Shown here: one piece after another, positions 42,291 to 51,840 of the stretch
How the letters are laid out: each line of letters begins with the position of its first letter
Position numbering within the stretch: position 1 is the stretch's first letter
DNA from: Effusibacillus dendaii
GTDB taxonomy: Bacteria; Bacillota; Bacilli; Tumebacillales; Effusibacillaceae
Reading direction: 5' to 3'
Assembly: GCF_015097055.1 (NCBI RefSeq)
Contig: NZ_AP023366.1
Span: 372,001 to 436,000, forward strand
Length of the DNA stretch: 64,000 nt
The notes under the pieces: generated by a model
What the model was told of the DNA's origin: nothing
The model's database searches: none
The model's input: the letters and a program-made list of their open reading frames with translations, nothing else
Translations under genes and position numbers: made by a program

Positions 42291-43049
42291 TGGAATGAAT
42301 TTTCGAATGGCGTCCGCCAGTTCTTTCGGTTTTTCAAGCGGCAGATAGTGACCGGCGTCCGCGATCTGCACGAAAGTGGATTGCGGAATCTGTTCGTGCA
42401 TGAAAACGGAATAATGCGGCGGTGTTAATCGATCTTCCTCACCGGCTGCGATCAAAACAGGGATTTGAATTTTTTGCAGGTCGTTCCTTCTGTCAAATTG
42501 ATTACATGCCGAAAAATCATGGTATGTAATCTCCGTAGGGACAAACGCACGCTGAGCAATTACCTGTTCAATCAGATCCTGCGGGGAATTGCGGGCAAAC
42601 CCGATTTTTGCAAACGAGGGGTCGTACTGACCAGCGGCGAGCTGAGTCAGAAACTGATCGTTCACTTTTAAACGGGCGCCTGTCGTAACAAGGACAAGAT
42701 TGGTTAACCAGGCGGGAGGTATGGATTGACAGGCCAATTCAATGCCAATGGCACCGCCCATCGAGTGTCCCACATAAGTCAGGGAAGGATTCGCTGTTTG
42801 CGTTACTTCTTGGACGAATTGGTTAACCAGTCCGGAATATTCGATTATCGAAGTGCAGGTATTTCCTTCCGACCGGTGGTGAGCAGGCAGATCCAAAAGA
42901 ACGCAGTCAAAATCCGGCAAATATGTAATGAGACGGTGCCATGTTTCAGCGGAACCGCCTGCTCCATGAACGAACAACAGCGTTTTTCCGTCTGTGGCAC
43001 CGTGTCTTTCAAAGTAAATTTTTTCATTGTTCACTTGGCAAAAAGTCAT
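42288..43049 (-). CDS. Alpha/beta hydrolase
   Basis: This is a serine hydrolase of about 253 residues. The oxyanion segment is LLFVHGAGGSAETW, the nucleophile serine is in VGHSMGG, the acid is in GEEDRLTPP and the histidine is in DAGHYLPLEKP. The minus-strand ATG at 43049 follows GGTGGAG. It is divergent from the thiolase gene across about 180 bases. It may hydrolyse an ester or a ring-cleavage product in the same catabolic pathway. Substrate unknown. Confidence 0.88.
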   Translation of the reverse strand: MTFCQVNNEKIYFERHGATDGKTLLFVHGAGGSAETWHRLITYLPDFDCVLLDLPAHHRSEGNTCTSIIEYSGLVNQFVQEVTQTANPSLTYVGHSMGGAIGIELACQSIPPAWLTNLVLVTTGARLKVNDQFLTQLAAGQYDPSFAKIGFARNSPQDLIEQVIAQRAFVPTEITYHDFSACNQFDRRNDLQKIQIPVLIAAGEEDRLTPPHYSVFMHEQIPQSTFVQIADAGHYLPLEKPKELADAIRKFIP

Positions 43050-43110
43050 ACAAATCTCCACCTTCTTTTTCAAAACTTCTATTTTTCTGTTTTTTTCACA
43101 ATTACGACTA

Positions 43111-43140
43111 TTGACTCAACTTTAAGTATAAAGGTAGGAT
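43111..43140 (+). promoter_or_regulatory. Possible promoter of the thiolase operon
   Basis: TTGACT (43111-43116), 18 bases, TAGGAT (43135-43140), about 90 bases before the thiolase ATG in the divergent intergenic region. Confidence 0.45.
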
Positions 43141-43229
43141 AGAAATAACCACAAGAGAAATTCTGTTTCACAGGTGGAATTATTATTCGAAGAAGAGGTT
43201 GTCCATATTATTTTGGGGGAGCTGAGGGG

Positions 43230-44390
43230 ATGGAAGCTGTAATTGTTTCTGCAGTGCGTACAGCGATTGCGAGAGAAGCGGGTGCCATGCGCAGCCTATT
43301 GCCGCAACAATACGGAGCGGCTGTCATGAAAGAGGCATTAAGGAGAGCGAATCTTGACGGCAGTCAAATCGATGACGTAGTAATGGGGAACTGTTTGGCG
43401 GGCGGCGGCAATATGGCGCGTTTAACGCTTTTGGAAGCCGGTTTGCCCTTGGATATTTCCGGGTTTACGATTGACCGCCAATGCGGTTCCGGAATGAATG
43501 CGGTAGGTTTGGCTGCTGAGGGAATTTGGTCAGGCCGCGGCGAAATTTTCATTGCCGGCGGAACGGAGAGCATGACGCACAGACCGTTTATGATGGCAAG
43601 GGTTGAAAAAGCGTTTGACCGCAATCCACCCCGTTTTGTAAATGCTCGTTTGTCCCCGGATTCGATCGGAAATCCGCCGATGGGGATTACGGCTGAAAAT
43701 CTGGCTGAGAAATATTCGATTTCGCGCGAGGAACAAGACCAATTTGCGCTCGAAAGCCAACAAAAAATGGCACGCGCCATGCAGGAAGGGCGGTTCAAGG
43801 AGCAGATTCTGCCGTTAACCATAAAAGAGGGCAAGAATGAATTTGTCTTCGATACGGACGAACATCCACGTCCTGGAACAAGCATGGAAGCGCTTTCGAA
43901 ACTTCCGCCCGCGTTCAAGCAAGGCGGTTCCGTAACAGCAGGCAACAGTTCCGGAATTAACGATGGAGCGGCTGCGCTGGTTATTATGTCCCGTCAGAAA
44001 GCAGAATCACTGGGGCTTGAAATTCTGGCAAAAGTAACCGCTTACGACGTAGCTGGGGTTGACCCGAACATTATGGGGATCGGACCGGTACCGGCTGTTC
44101 AGAAATTGTTAAAACGGACCGGGCTGCAATTAGATCAAATCGACCTGATTGAATTGAATGAAGCTTTTGCCGCCCAGGTATTGGCGTGCAACAGAGAGCT
44201 GAAAATGGATATGAGCAAAGTGAACGTGAATGGAGGGGCGATTGCGCACGGTCATCCGATCGCGGCTACAGGCGCCATTCTTGTTACAAAAATGGTTTAT
44301 GAAATGAAACGGACCGATGCGAAGCGCGGTATCGTAACTGCTTGTATCGGCGGCGGTCAGGGAATTGCAGTCCTGATCGAAAGAGGTTAA
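43230..44390 (+). CDS. Thiolase (acetyl-CoA C-acyltransferase)
   Basis: It cleaves 3-ketoacyl-CoA to acetyl-CoA and a shortened acyl-CoA. The acylated cysteine is C85 (DRQCGSG). H342 ([10 protein letters not shown]) and C372 (CIGGGQG) complete the site. Length 386. First gene of a long operon with SDR, acyl-CoA dehydrogenase and MaoC-type genes, so it works in beta-oxidation rather than synthesis. Good GGGGGAGCTGAGGGG site. Confidence 0.94.
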   Translation: MEAVIVSAVRTAIAREAGAMRSLLPQQYGAAVMKEALRRANLDGSQIDDVVMGNCLAGGGNMARLTLLEAGLPLDISGFTIDRQCGSGMNAVGLAAEGIWSGRGEIFIAGGTESMTHRPFMMARVEKAFDRNPPRFVNARLSPDSIGNPPMGITAENLAEKYSISREEQDQFALESQQKMARAMQEGRFKEQILPLTIKEGKNEFVFDTDEHPRPGTSMEALSKLPPAFKQGGSVTAGNSSGINDGAAALVIMSRQKAESLGLEILAKVTAYDVAGVDPNIMGIGPVPAVQKLLKRTGLQLDQIDLIELNEAFAAQVLACNRELKMDMSKVNVNGGAIAHGHPIAATGAILVTKMVYEMKRTDAKRGIVTACIGGGQGIAVLIERG

Positions 44391-44394
44391 TCCT

Positions 44395-45135
44395 ATGCGA
44401 TTCAAAGGAAAAGTCGCTGTTGTAACAGGCGCGGGAAGCGGAATCGGTGAATCGATCGCCGTCCGCTTTGCGCAAGAAGGGGCACAGGTCGTATTGGTTG
44501 GAAGAACCCAGTCCAAACTCGAGGCGGTTGCGAAAAAAATCGGCGAGCTGGCAATTCCATTCTCTGCTGATGTCAGCAATGAAAGCGATGTCAAGCAACT
44601 GGCTGCTTTTTTGAAAGAGCGGTTTGGCGAATTTGACATCCTTGTCAATAATGCGGGTGGTTCCAAACACGGCAAACTGCTGGAAATTCCCTTGCAGGAG
44701 TGGGAAGAGGTGCAAGCGTCCAACCTGCGCAGCGTATTCCTCGTATCCAAAGAATTAGCCCCGTTGATGATTGGCAAAAGTGGGCGCTCGATCATTAACA
44801 TGGCCTCTATCTCGGGAATCCAGTCAGGTGCCATGATTGCACATTATTCGGCGGCAAAAGCGGCTGTCATCAACTTAACTCGCTCGTTTGCTTTGGAACT
44901 GTCGCCGCTGGGAGTTCGGGTTAACTCCGTCAGCCCCGGTTTTGTCGAAACGCCGCTGACCGAAGAAGGGCTCAAAAATGACCGGTTTGCCGCCAGCATC
45001 GTTCGCAACACAGCGCTGCGAAGAGTGGGGCAACCGAATGAAATCGCAGGTGTGGTGGCTTTTCTTGCATCTGACGATGCGTCATACGTCACAGGTACGG
45101 ACATTGTGGCGGATGGTGGCTGGCTGATCATGTAA
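44395..45135 (+). CDS. SDR-family oxidoreductase (second of three)
   Basis: It has 246 residues, FabG-like, with TGAGSGIG, NNAGG, catalytic HYSAAK (tyrosine plus lysine) and a C-terminal VADGGW. It lies five bases after the thiolase gene, so it probably supplies a 3-hydroxyacyl-CoA dehydrogenase step. No paaH/fadB-type enzyme is encoded in the island. Substrate inferred only from the operon. Confidence 0.88.
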   Translation: MRFKGKVAVVTGAGSGIGESIAVRFAQEGAQVVLVGRTQSKLEAVAKKIGELAIPFSADVSNESDVKQLAAFLKERFGEFDILVNNAGGSKHGKLLEIPLQEWEEVQASNLRSVFLVSKELAPLMIGKSGRSIINMASISGIQSGAMIAHYSAAKAAVINLTRSFALELSPLGVRVNSVSPGFVETPLTEEGLKNDRFAASIVRNTALRRVGQPNEIAGVVAFLASDDASYVTGTDIVADGGWLIM

Positions 45136-45162
45136 ACAAGTCTGGGAAGAGGGGCCAAATTT

Positions 45163-46344
45163 ATGATCGATTTTGAACTGACAAAAGAACAGCGTGAAAT
45201 TCGAGACCTGGCACATGAATTTGCCGAGAAGGAAGTTCGCCCGGTTGCGGCACATTACGATGAAACTGAGGAAACTCCTTGGGAAATCATAAAAAAAGCT
45301 CATAAGATCGGATTAACCACATTTTCGTATCCGGAAGAATATGGCGGCGGTGGAATTGACGACCCGATCACCAACTTGCTGGTTACAGAAGAGCTGTCCT
45401 GGGGATGCGCCGGGATTAATGTAGCCATTAACGGTACGCATCTTCCCATGGCTGCCATTATGGCGATGGGTACGAAAGCACAAAAAGACAAGTGGATTCC
45501 TCAGTTTTGCGATCCGAACAACGTAAAAATCGGTGCTATGGGGTTGACCGAACCAGGTGCTGGTTCCGATGTGTCTTCCATTCAGACCACCGCCCGCCGG
45601 GAAGGCGATTACTACGTGTTGAACGGCACCAAGCAGTTTATTACGAACGGGGGTATTGCCGACGTTCATGTGGTGTTCGCTACGTTAGACCGCAGCAAAG
45701 GATGGGGCGGCGTGGCCGCATTCCTGATTGATGACAAGAACACGCCCGGTTTTTCAATGGGCCGCAAAGAGAGAAAAATGGGTGTTCGCGCTTCTCACAC
45801 GGCACAGCTGATTCTGGAGGATGTCAAGGTTCCTGTTGAAAATCGGCTCGGCGGGGAACCGGGGGATCCGGAATATGTGCCGGGAGCTTTGGGAGCGTTG
45901 AAGATGCTCGAACATACACGTCCGGGTGTTGCCGCTGCCGCGTTGGGGATTGCCCGTGCCGCTTATGAATATGCGCTGGATTATGCAAAGGAACGTATTC
46001 AATTCGGTCGGCCCATTATCGAACATCAAGCTGTGGCTTTCAAATTGGCGGACATGGCAACCAAAATTGATGCGGCAAGATTGCTGATTTGGCGTGCAGG
46101 ATGGTTGCGCCATAAAGGAATTGGCTTTAAACGTGGCGAAGGAAGTATGGCAAAGCTTTTTGCTGGTGATGTGGCGATGGAAACCACGATCGATGCGATA
46201 CAAATTCTCGGCGGCTATGGATATATCAAGGAATATCCGGTTGAAAAATGGGCCCGTGATGCAAAGATTTATCAAATCTGGGAAGGCACGGCGGAAATCC
46301 AGCGAATGGTAATCTCCCGCGCCATCGCCAAAATGGGACGGTAA
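45163..46344 (+). CDS. Acyl-CoA dehydrogenase
   Basis: This is an FAD enzyme that makes 2-enoyl-CoA from acyl-CoA and passes electrons to ETF. 393 residues: an N-terminal helical domain, the MGLTEPGAGSDVSS and QFITNG segments of the middle domain, and the C-terminal IQILGGYGYIKEYPVEKWARDAKI. The catalytic base E374 (IWEGTAEIQ) is in the short/medium-chain position. The electrons probably flow to FadF encoded at 58608. An ETF gene pair is not in the window. Confidence 0.95.
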   Translation: MIDFELTKEQREIRDLAHEFAEKEVRPVAAHYDETEETPWEIIKKAHKIGLTTFSYPEEYGGGGIDDPITNLLVTEELSWGCAGINVAINGTHLPMAAIMAMGTKAQKDKWIPQFCDPNNVKIGAMGLTEPGAGSDVSSIQTTARREGDYYVLNGTKQFITNGGIADVHVVFATLDRSKGWGGVAAFLIDDKNTPGFSMGRKERKMGVRASHTAQLILEDVKVPVENRLGGEPGDPEYVPGALGALKMLEHTRPGVAAAALGIARAAYEYALDYAKERIQFGRPIIEHQAVAFKLADMATKIDAARLLIWRAGWLRHKGIGFKRGEGSMAKLFAGDVAMETTIDAIQILGGYGYIKEYPVEKWARDAKIYQIWEGTAEIQRMVISRAIAKMGR

Positions 46345-46401
46345 CGGAAGGATATTCTTACAAAAATCCGGCTATCGGATTTGCGGAACGGGGGAATCAG
46401 A

Positions 46402-46839
46402 ATGAGTTTGGAGCTGTTTAAACCATTTATCGGCGTTGAATCAAAACCGGTTAAAAACGAAGTGGAAAAAGGGGCGATCCGCAAGTTTGCCGATGCGATT
46501 GGCGATCCGAATCCGGTCTACCGCGACGAGGAATTTGCAAAAACGACCCGTTACGGTCGGATTATAGCGCCTCCTACTTTCAGCCGTACATTTGAATACG
46601 GCAAAATTGAGGGTCTCTCCTACAAGCAGGAAGGTTTGATCCACGGAGAACAACAGTTTGAATATTACAAGCCGATCTACGCTGGAGATGTATTGTATTG
46701 TTCGACCAAGTTGGCTGATGCTTATGAACGGGAAGGGAAACTTGGCAAAATGATCTTCCTGGTGTATGAGCAAAAGGGAGTCAACGAGGCGGGCGAAACC
46801 GTCTTTATCGCACGTTCCAACATCATTTACAGAGGGTAG
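46402..46839 (+). CDS. FAS1-type/MaoC-like dehydratase, N-terminal half type
   Basis: The protein has 145 residues with a hot-dog fold of the MaoC_dehydrat_N kind. In AIGDPNPVYRDEEF the catalytic histidine position is tyrosine, as in HadA-like, non-catalytic partners. It most likely forms a heterodimer with the next gene product to hydrate enoyl-CoA. The ATG at 46402 follows GGGGGAA; the earlier in-frame start at 46381 lacks a site. The next gene starts ten bases after its stop. Confidence 0.83.
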   Translation: MSLELFKPFIGVESKPVKNEVEKGAIRKFADAIGDPNPVYRDEEFAKTTRYGRIIAPPTFSRTFEYGKIEGLSYKQEGLIHGEQQFEYYKPIYAGDVLYCSTKLADAYEREGKLGKMIFLVYEQKGVNEAGETVFIARSNIIYRG

Positions 46840-46849
46840 GTGACTGTGC

Positions 46850-47266
46850 ATGGCGAACAAAACGTTTCAAACGGGGGATACGATTGGCCCGCTGGTGAAG
46901 CCGGCCGTCACAAAAACCCAACTGGTCATGTACTCGGGTGCATCGGGTGATTTTAACCCGATCCATACGGTTGATGAATTTGCAAAGGAAGCGGGACTTG
47001 GCGGTGTGATTGCACACGGAATGCTGACGATGGCGTTTGTCGGTCAGCTTCTGACGGAAACTGCAGGTATCGAAGGCGAACTCCGTAAATTTGGCGTCCG
47101 TTTCATGAACATGGTACGGCCAGGCGATGTGATTACCTGTGAAGGAAAAGTAACAGATGTGAAAACCGAGTCAGGTCAGCAGATCGTTTCTTGTGATATC
47201 TGGGCATCAAACGAAAAGGGAGATAAAGTGGTGTCTGGCCGAGCGGAATTTGCGGTTCCCGCCTAA
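46850..47266 (+). CDS. MaoC-type (R)-enoyl-CoA hydratase, catalytic subunit
   Basis: The 138-residue hot-dog protein has the hydratase-2 motif YSGASGDFNPIHTVDEFAKEAGLGG, in which D34 and H39 are the catalytic pair. Hydratase-2 enzymes give (R)-3-hydroxyacyl-CoA. Together with the preceding non-catalytic half it replaces a crotonase in this pathway. A HadA/HadB-like heterodimer is inferred. Start ATG at 46850; spacing and upstream GGTGACTG are acceptable. Confidence 0.88.
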   Translation: MANKTFQTGDTIGPLVKPAVTKTQLVMYSGASGDFNPIHTVDEFAKEAGLGGVIAHGMLTMAFVGQLLTETAGIEGELRKFGVRFMNMVRPGDVITCEGKVTDVKTESGQQIVSCDIWASNEKGDKVVSGRAEFAVPA

Positions 47267-47324
47267 TGACGGCATCATTTTGGATCACAATCAATCAAAT
47301 TTGAAAAGCAGGGGGAATTAGAAA

Positions 47325-48077
47325 ATGAGAGTAAAAGATCGTGTTGCGATTATCACAGGATCCGGCCGTGGAATCGGTGCGGCAACTGCTGCCAGACTGG
47401 CAGAAGAAGGGGCAAAAGTAACTGTTACTGACATTCATGCAGCCAATTGTGAAGAAACGGCAGAACAGATCCGAAAAGCGGGCGGTGAAGCAATCGCTGT
47501 TCCTTGCGACATTACCCAACGCGATCAGGTAGAGGCAATGGTCAAAAAGACGGTTGACACATTCGGACGTCTCGACATTCTGGTCAACAATGCGGGTATT
47601 ATTCGCGACAACCTGGTCTACAAGATGACTGAAGAAGATTGGGATATGGTTATGAATGTTCATTTAAAAGGTGCGTTTTACGCTTCCCAAATCGCACAAA
47701 CCTACATGGTTCCGCAGCGTTACGGCAAAATTGTCAACTTCAGTTCGACATCCGCTTTGGGGAACCGTGGTCAGTTGAACTACTCCACCGCGAAGGCTGG
47801 CTTGCAAGGGTTCACCAGAACGCTGGCTATCGAGCTTGGACGGTACAATATTAACGTGAATGCGGTTGCACCCGGCTTTATTGAAACAGATATGACAAAA
47901 GCCACTGCGGAACGGATGGGAATCGATTTTGAGGACTTTGTAAAGCACGCGGCAGAACAGAGCCTGATTAAACGCACAGGTAAACCGATCGATATTGCCA
48001 ATGCGGTTCTGTTCCTTGTTTCGGAAGAATCCAGCTTTATTACGGGTCAGGTTCTATACGTACGCGGCGGAATTTAA
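47325..48077 (+). CDS. SDR-family oxidoreductase, FabG-like (third of three)
   Basis: It has 250 residues, with TGSGRGIG, NNAGIIRDNLVYKMTEEDW, the catalytic NYSTAK and a PGFIETDMT segment. This is the most FabG-like of the three SDRs and, next to the MaoC pair, the best candidate for oxidising the (R)-3-hydroxyacyl-CoA. The C-terminus is short (VLYVRGGI). GGGGGAAT site. Confidence 0.9.
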   Translation: MRVKDRVAIITGSGRGIGAATAARLAEEGAKVTVTDIHAANCEETAEQIRKAGGEAIAVPCDITQRDQVEAMVKKTVDTFGRLDILVNNAGIIRDNLVYKMTEEDWDMVMNVHLKGAFYASQIAQTYMVPQRYGKIVNFSSTSALGNRGQLNYSTAKAGLQGFTRTLAIELGRYNINVNAVAPGFIETDMTKATAERMGIDFEDFVKHAAEQSLIKRTGKPIDIANAVLFLVSEESSFITGQVLYVRGGI

Positions 48078-48080
48078 GCA

Positions 48081-48566
48081 ATGTTGACAGACTTTTTTAA
48101 GGAAGTGTTGGAATCGGGTTCCGATTCGGAAAGACTCCTGCTGGCACTGGTGCAACGCGCCATTTTGACAGCAAGAGAAAAACGAACCACTCATTTGCGA
48201 GAAATGGTCGGAATCGTTGGTGGGCCAATGGGAGACCGATCCGGCCAGTATGAAGTGGATATCACTCAGTTTACTCACAACTTGAATCAAGTGGCTCATG
48301 GCGGGGTATTGGCATATATTGCCGATACCGCCATGGGGTCCTTGCTGCACCGCATATTGCCGCAAGGGATCAGCGCAGTTACTTCTGAAATCAAAATGAA
48401 CTACATCGGAGCGATTAAAGAGGGACATTTGGTTGTGCAAACCGAAGTGCTTCATTTAGGCAAACGAACGGCAGTTGCAGAATGTAAGATGTTTAAGCGA
48501 GACGGCGGTCTTGTTGCCACGGCAAGCGCATCTTTTATTCTGTTAAATATAGAAAGAAACAGATAG
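48081..48566 (+). CDS. PaaI-like hot-dog thioesterase
   Basis: The 161-residue protein has VAHGGVLAYIADTAMGSLLH, the PaaI/YbaW thioesterase motif, and the KMNYIGAIKEG strand. It starts three bases after the SDR stop. It probably hydrolyses a dead-end or product acyl-CoA to free CoA. Two more thioesterases lie further along the island. Confidence 0.85.
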   Translation: MLTDFFKEVLESGSDSERLLLALVQRAILTAREKRTTHLREMVGIVGGPMGDRSGQYEVDITQFTHNLNQVAHGGVLAYIADTAMGSLLHRILPQGISAVTSEIKMNYIGAIKEGHLVVQTEVLHLGKRTAVAECKMFKRDGGLVATASASFILLNIERNR

Positions 48567-48593
48567 GACAACTCGGTAATGGAGGGGTTATGT

Positions 48594-50207
48594 ATGGTGG
48601 GCGTTACGGTTTTAAACAATGAAAGCTACGCGAAAGCAACAGATTACCGGCCTGAACTGATTTCATTACCCGTGATGTTGGACCGTACCTGCACCCGATT
48701 TGGCGATCGAACGGCATTGTCATTTTATCACTCGCAAATTACTTACAATCAGTTGCAAGCGCTTTCAAAACAGATGTCGGGAGCGCTGCATCAAGCGGGT
48801 GTGCAAAAAGGCGACCGGGTTGCCGTCATGCTGCCAAACTGCCCGCATTATGTGATCGCTTTTTATGGAACGCTGCGCCGGGGAGCGACCATAGTTCAGG
48901 TCAACCCTTTATACACAGAACATGAAATCGATTGCATTGTGAATGACTCCGGAGCAGACATCCTGATTGTATATGCCGATCTCTATCCTCGCGTAAAAAA
49001 TACAGAATCGTTTAAAAAGCTGAAAAAGATTGTGCTTGTCCCGTTCCACCCCTTAACGATTGAACTGGAAGACAATTCCGTTTTATGGGATGACTTTCTG
49101 AAAACGGCGGCACCTGTTCCGGATGAACCGGTAAACCCGACAGAAGATATTGCGGTGCTCCAATATACCGGCGGTACAACGGGACGTTCGAAAGGGGCCA
49201 TGTTAACCCACTACAATCTGGTTTCGAACGTGCAACAGATCAACGCCCACAATGAGGGACAACCGGTCACAGAAGAGGATAAGATTCTTGCCGTTATTCC
49301 GTTGTTTCACGTATACGGCATGACCTGTACGATGAATCTGGGTGTGCTCGGCGGCGCGAATGTCATTTTGCTTCCCCGTTTTGACACTTTGGAAGTACTG
49401 CAAACGATAAAGGCGCACAAACCGTCTCTGTTCCCAGGAGTCCCGACGATGTATGTCGCGATTAACGCATATCCGGGCGCGGAGCAATATGGAATCGACG
49501 CCATCCGGATATGCAACAGTGGATCTGCTCCGCTGCCGGTGGAACTGATGCATTCGTTTGAGGCAAAAACAGGCGCCAATATGCTGGAAGGATACGGGCT
49601 GTCGGAAGCATCGCCAACGACACATACGACTCCCTTTCAGGGACCCAAAAAAGCTGGCAGCATCGGCATTCCGTTGCCTGGCACGGAAGCGCGTATTGTT
49701 GACCTGGAAACGGGAACTAGAACACTGCCGATCGGGGAAACAGGCGAATTGATCATCCGCGGACCGCAGGTGATGAAAGGGTATTGGAAGATGCCGGATG
49801 AAACGGCTCATACACTCCGTGATGGCTGGTTATACACGGGCGATATTGCCCGCATGGATGAAGATGGGTATTTCTATATTGTCGACCGTAAAAAAGATAT
49901 GATCATTGCAAGCGGCTACAATATTTATCCGCGCGACGTAGAAGAAGTGATTTACACCCACCCAAGCGTTTTGGAAACAGTGGTAATAGGTGTGCCCGAT
50001 GAGTACAGAGGTGAAACGGTCAAAGCATTTATCGTTTTAAAACCTGGACAAACAGCAACAGCGGAAGAAATTGAACAGCATTGCCGACAACACTTGGCCG
50101 CTTATAAAGTGCCGCGGCTTATAGAATTCCGTGAATCCTTGCCGAAAACAGCAGTGGGAAAAATTCTGCGGCGGGTATTGGCGGAGGAAGCGAAACAAAA
50201 AAGGTAG
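48594..50207 (+). CDS. Acyl-CoA synthetase (AMP-forming)
   Basis: It activates the imported carboxylic acid with ATP and CoA. 537 residues, ANL family: ATP loop YTGGTTGRSKGAM, the aromatic EGYGLSEASP box, the YTGDIARMDEDGYFYIVDRKKDMI hinge region and the C-terminal lysine in PKTAVGKILRR. Most similar in style to long-chain fatty-acid ligases, but the specificity is not readable. The ATG at 48594 follows GGAGGGG; another ATG at 48579 lies in front of that site. Confidence 0.92.
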   Translation: MVGVTVLNNESYAKATDYRPELISLPVMLDRTCTRFGDRTALSFYHSQITYNQLQALSKQMSGALHQAGVQKGDRVAVMLPNCPHYVIAFYGTLRRGATIVQVNPLYTEHEIDCIVNDSGADILIVYADLYPRVKNTESFKKLKKIVLVPFHPLTIELEDNSVLWDDFLKTAAPVPDEPVNPTEDIAVLQYTGGTTGRSKGAMLTHYNLVSNVQQINAHNEGQPVTEEDKILAVIPLFHVYGMTCTMNLGVLGGANVILLPRFDTLEVLQTIKAHKPSLFPGVPTMYVAINAYPGAEQYGIDAIRICNSGSAPLPVELMHSFEAKTGANMLEGYGLSEASPTTHTTPFQGPKKAGSIGIPLPGTEARIVDLETGTRTLPIGETGELIIRGPQVMKGYWKMPDETAHTLRDGWLYTGDIARMDEDGYFYIVDRKKDMIIASGYNIYPRDVEEVIYTHPSVLETVVIGVPDEYRGETVKAFIVLKPGQTATAEEIEQHCRQHLAAYKVPRLIEFRESLPKTAVGKILRRVLAEEAKQKR

Positions 50208-50218
50208 GCAGATCTGAT

Positions 50219-50908
50219 ATGTACACGGTTCCGGCGGTTATAACGGCGTCCCGCATTCTCAAATTGTTGGCCCGATCAAAATATCGTCAATCCACCTTGA
50301 CTGAAATCGCCGATCATCTCGCGATTAACAAAAGTACTTGTTTACGGGTTCTGCGAACACTCCAACAGGAAGAATTGGTGCGCTACAACGAACGAACCCG
50401 TATGTACATGCTAGGTTCATATTTGATCGTATTGGGAAACCGGGCGGCTGACTTTTTGGATGATGTGGCGATTGCCAGGGTTCATTTAAGCAATTTGGCT
50501 CATGAAACCGGCCATACTGCGATTTTGGCACAAAAATCCGGGGCGGATAAATGGATTTGTATTGCGAAGGAAGAGCCCCCGGTTGATTTTCGGATTACGA
50601 TTACAATCGGGCAACAATTCCCGATCGATGGCACTTCTTTGGGGGCTTGTCTGCGGATGTTGGATGAAACGGTCAATTTTGAACAATCACAGGTTTTGGA
50701 AAAAGGATATGCGGTTAGTATGGATGGATTTCGTAAAGGGATCTCTTCCGTAGCCGCACCCATTATTTATAAAGATCAGGAGGTGAGATACGTTCTTTCC
50801 TTGCTGGCTGTTACTTCATCTGTCTCAGCAAGTGGACTGCAGAAGCTCGCGGAGCGGGTAAAAGCAGAAGCCCTGCGAATATCCGAACAAATTAGCCGAT
50901 TGGTTTGA
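50219..50908 (+). CDS. IclR-family transcriptional regulator
   Basis: The protein has 229 residues: an N-terminal winged helix (STLTEIADHLAINKSTCLRVLRTLQQEELVRY) and a GAF-like effector domain (RITITIGQQFPIDGTSLGACLRML, GISSVAAPI). IclR proteins usually respond to the carboxylic acid whose catabolism they control. Placed between the ligase and the Liv-type importer, it probably regulates uptake. Ligand unknown. Its ribosome binding site is weak. Confidence 0.9.
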   Translation: MYTVPAVITASRILKLLARSKYRQSTLTEIADHLAINKSTCLRVLRTLQQEELVRYNERTRMYMLGSYLIVLGNRAADFLDDVAIARVHLSNLAHETGHTAILAQKSGADKWICIAKEEPPVDFRITITIGQQFPIDGTSLGACLRMLDETVNFEQSQVLEKGYAVSMDGFRKGISSVAAPIIYKDQEVRYVLSLLAVTSSVSASGLQKLAERVKAEALRISEQISRLV

Positions 50909-50977
50909 ATTAAGAATTCCGAATTTTAGAGATTTACAAACTATTTCAAATACAGCTTGCATATGGGGGTGAGTGTT

Positions 50978-51838
50978 ATGGAACAGTTTTTTCAACAACT
51001 CATTAACGGTTTGGTTCTCGGCAGTATATACAGTTTAGTGGCGCTCGGACTCACAATGGTATACGGAATCCTGGAACTTCCCAATTTTGCCCATGGTCAT
51101 CTTTATATGGTTGGTGCTTATCTCACCCTGTTTATGATGACACTTTACGGGTTCAGTTACTGGCCGGCAATTGTAATTTCTGTTCTTGCACTTGTTGTAA
51201 TTGGGGTGATTCTCGAACGACTTGTATTTAATCCCCTAAAAGACGCGCCGCATATAAACGCCATGATTGCCGCCGTCGGTGTGATGCTGTTTATGGAGGC
51301 AACCGCCAGGGTTTTATGGGGATCCGATTTTCGGCGTTTGGAAAGTCCTTACGAGGGAGTTGTCAATATATTCGGACTTAGCATCACAGAACAGCGAATT
51401 ATTATTATCATCTCAGCTTTGATTTTGATGGTGGCTCTAAACCTGTTCCTCAAGAAGTCGGTAATTGGACAAACGATTGAAGCCATGGCCCAAAATCGGG
51501 AAGGTGCATTTCTGGTTGGAATTAATGCGAACAAAGTATCGATGCTCACTTTTGCGATCGCTGCCGGTTTGGCAGCCGCTGCCGCATCGCTTGCTGCACC
51601 GGTCAACCTGGTGTACCCGTCAATGGGGTCGATGGTCAACCTGAAAGCGTTTGTAATCATCGTGCTTGGCGGGATGGGAAGCCTTCCGGGTGCAGTCCTC
51701 GGTGGTTATATTTTAGGCTTATCGGAAGGCATGATCAGCATTGTGAACACGAATATGCAAGATTTGGTCGCCTTCTTGATTCTTGTAATCATTCTCGCCC
51801 TGAAACCGGCTGGACTTTTCGCTAAGGAGGCTCGCTGA
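50978..51838 (+). CDS. livH: Branched-chain amino acid-type ABC transporter permease LivH
   Basis: The 286-residue permease has about eight helices. The N-terminal QQLINGLVLGSIYSLVALGLTMVYGILELPNFAHG is the LivH signature, and the C-terminal LGGMGSLPGAVLGGYILGLSEG is the coupling-helix region. ATG 50978 follows GGGGGTGAG. First gene of livHMGFK. Members of this family also import aromatic acids, urea and amides, so the cargo need not be an amino acid. Confidence 0.93.
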   Translation: MEQFFQQLINGLVLGSIYSLVALGLTMVYGILELPNFAHGHLYMVGAYLTLFMMTLYGFSYWPAIVISVLALVVIGVILERLVFNPLKDAPHINAMIAAVGVMLFMEATARVLWGSDFRRLESPYEGVVNIFGLSITEQRIIIIISALILMVALNLFLKKSVIGQTIEAMAQNREGAFLVGINANKVSMLTFAIAAGLAAAAASLAAPVNLVYPSMGSMVNLKAFVIIVLGGMGSLPGAVLGGYILGLSEGMISIVNTNMQDLVAFLILVIILALKPAGLFAKEAR

Positions 51839-51840
51839 TC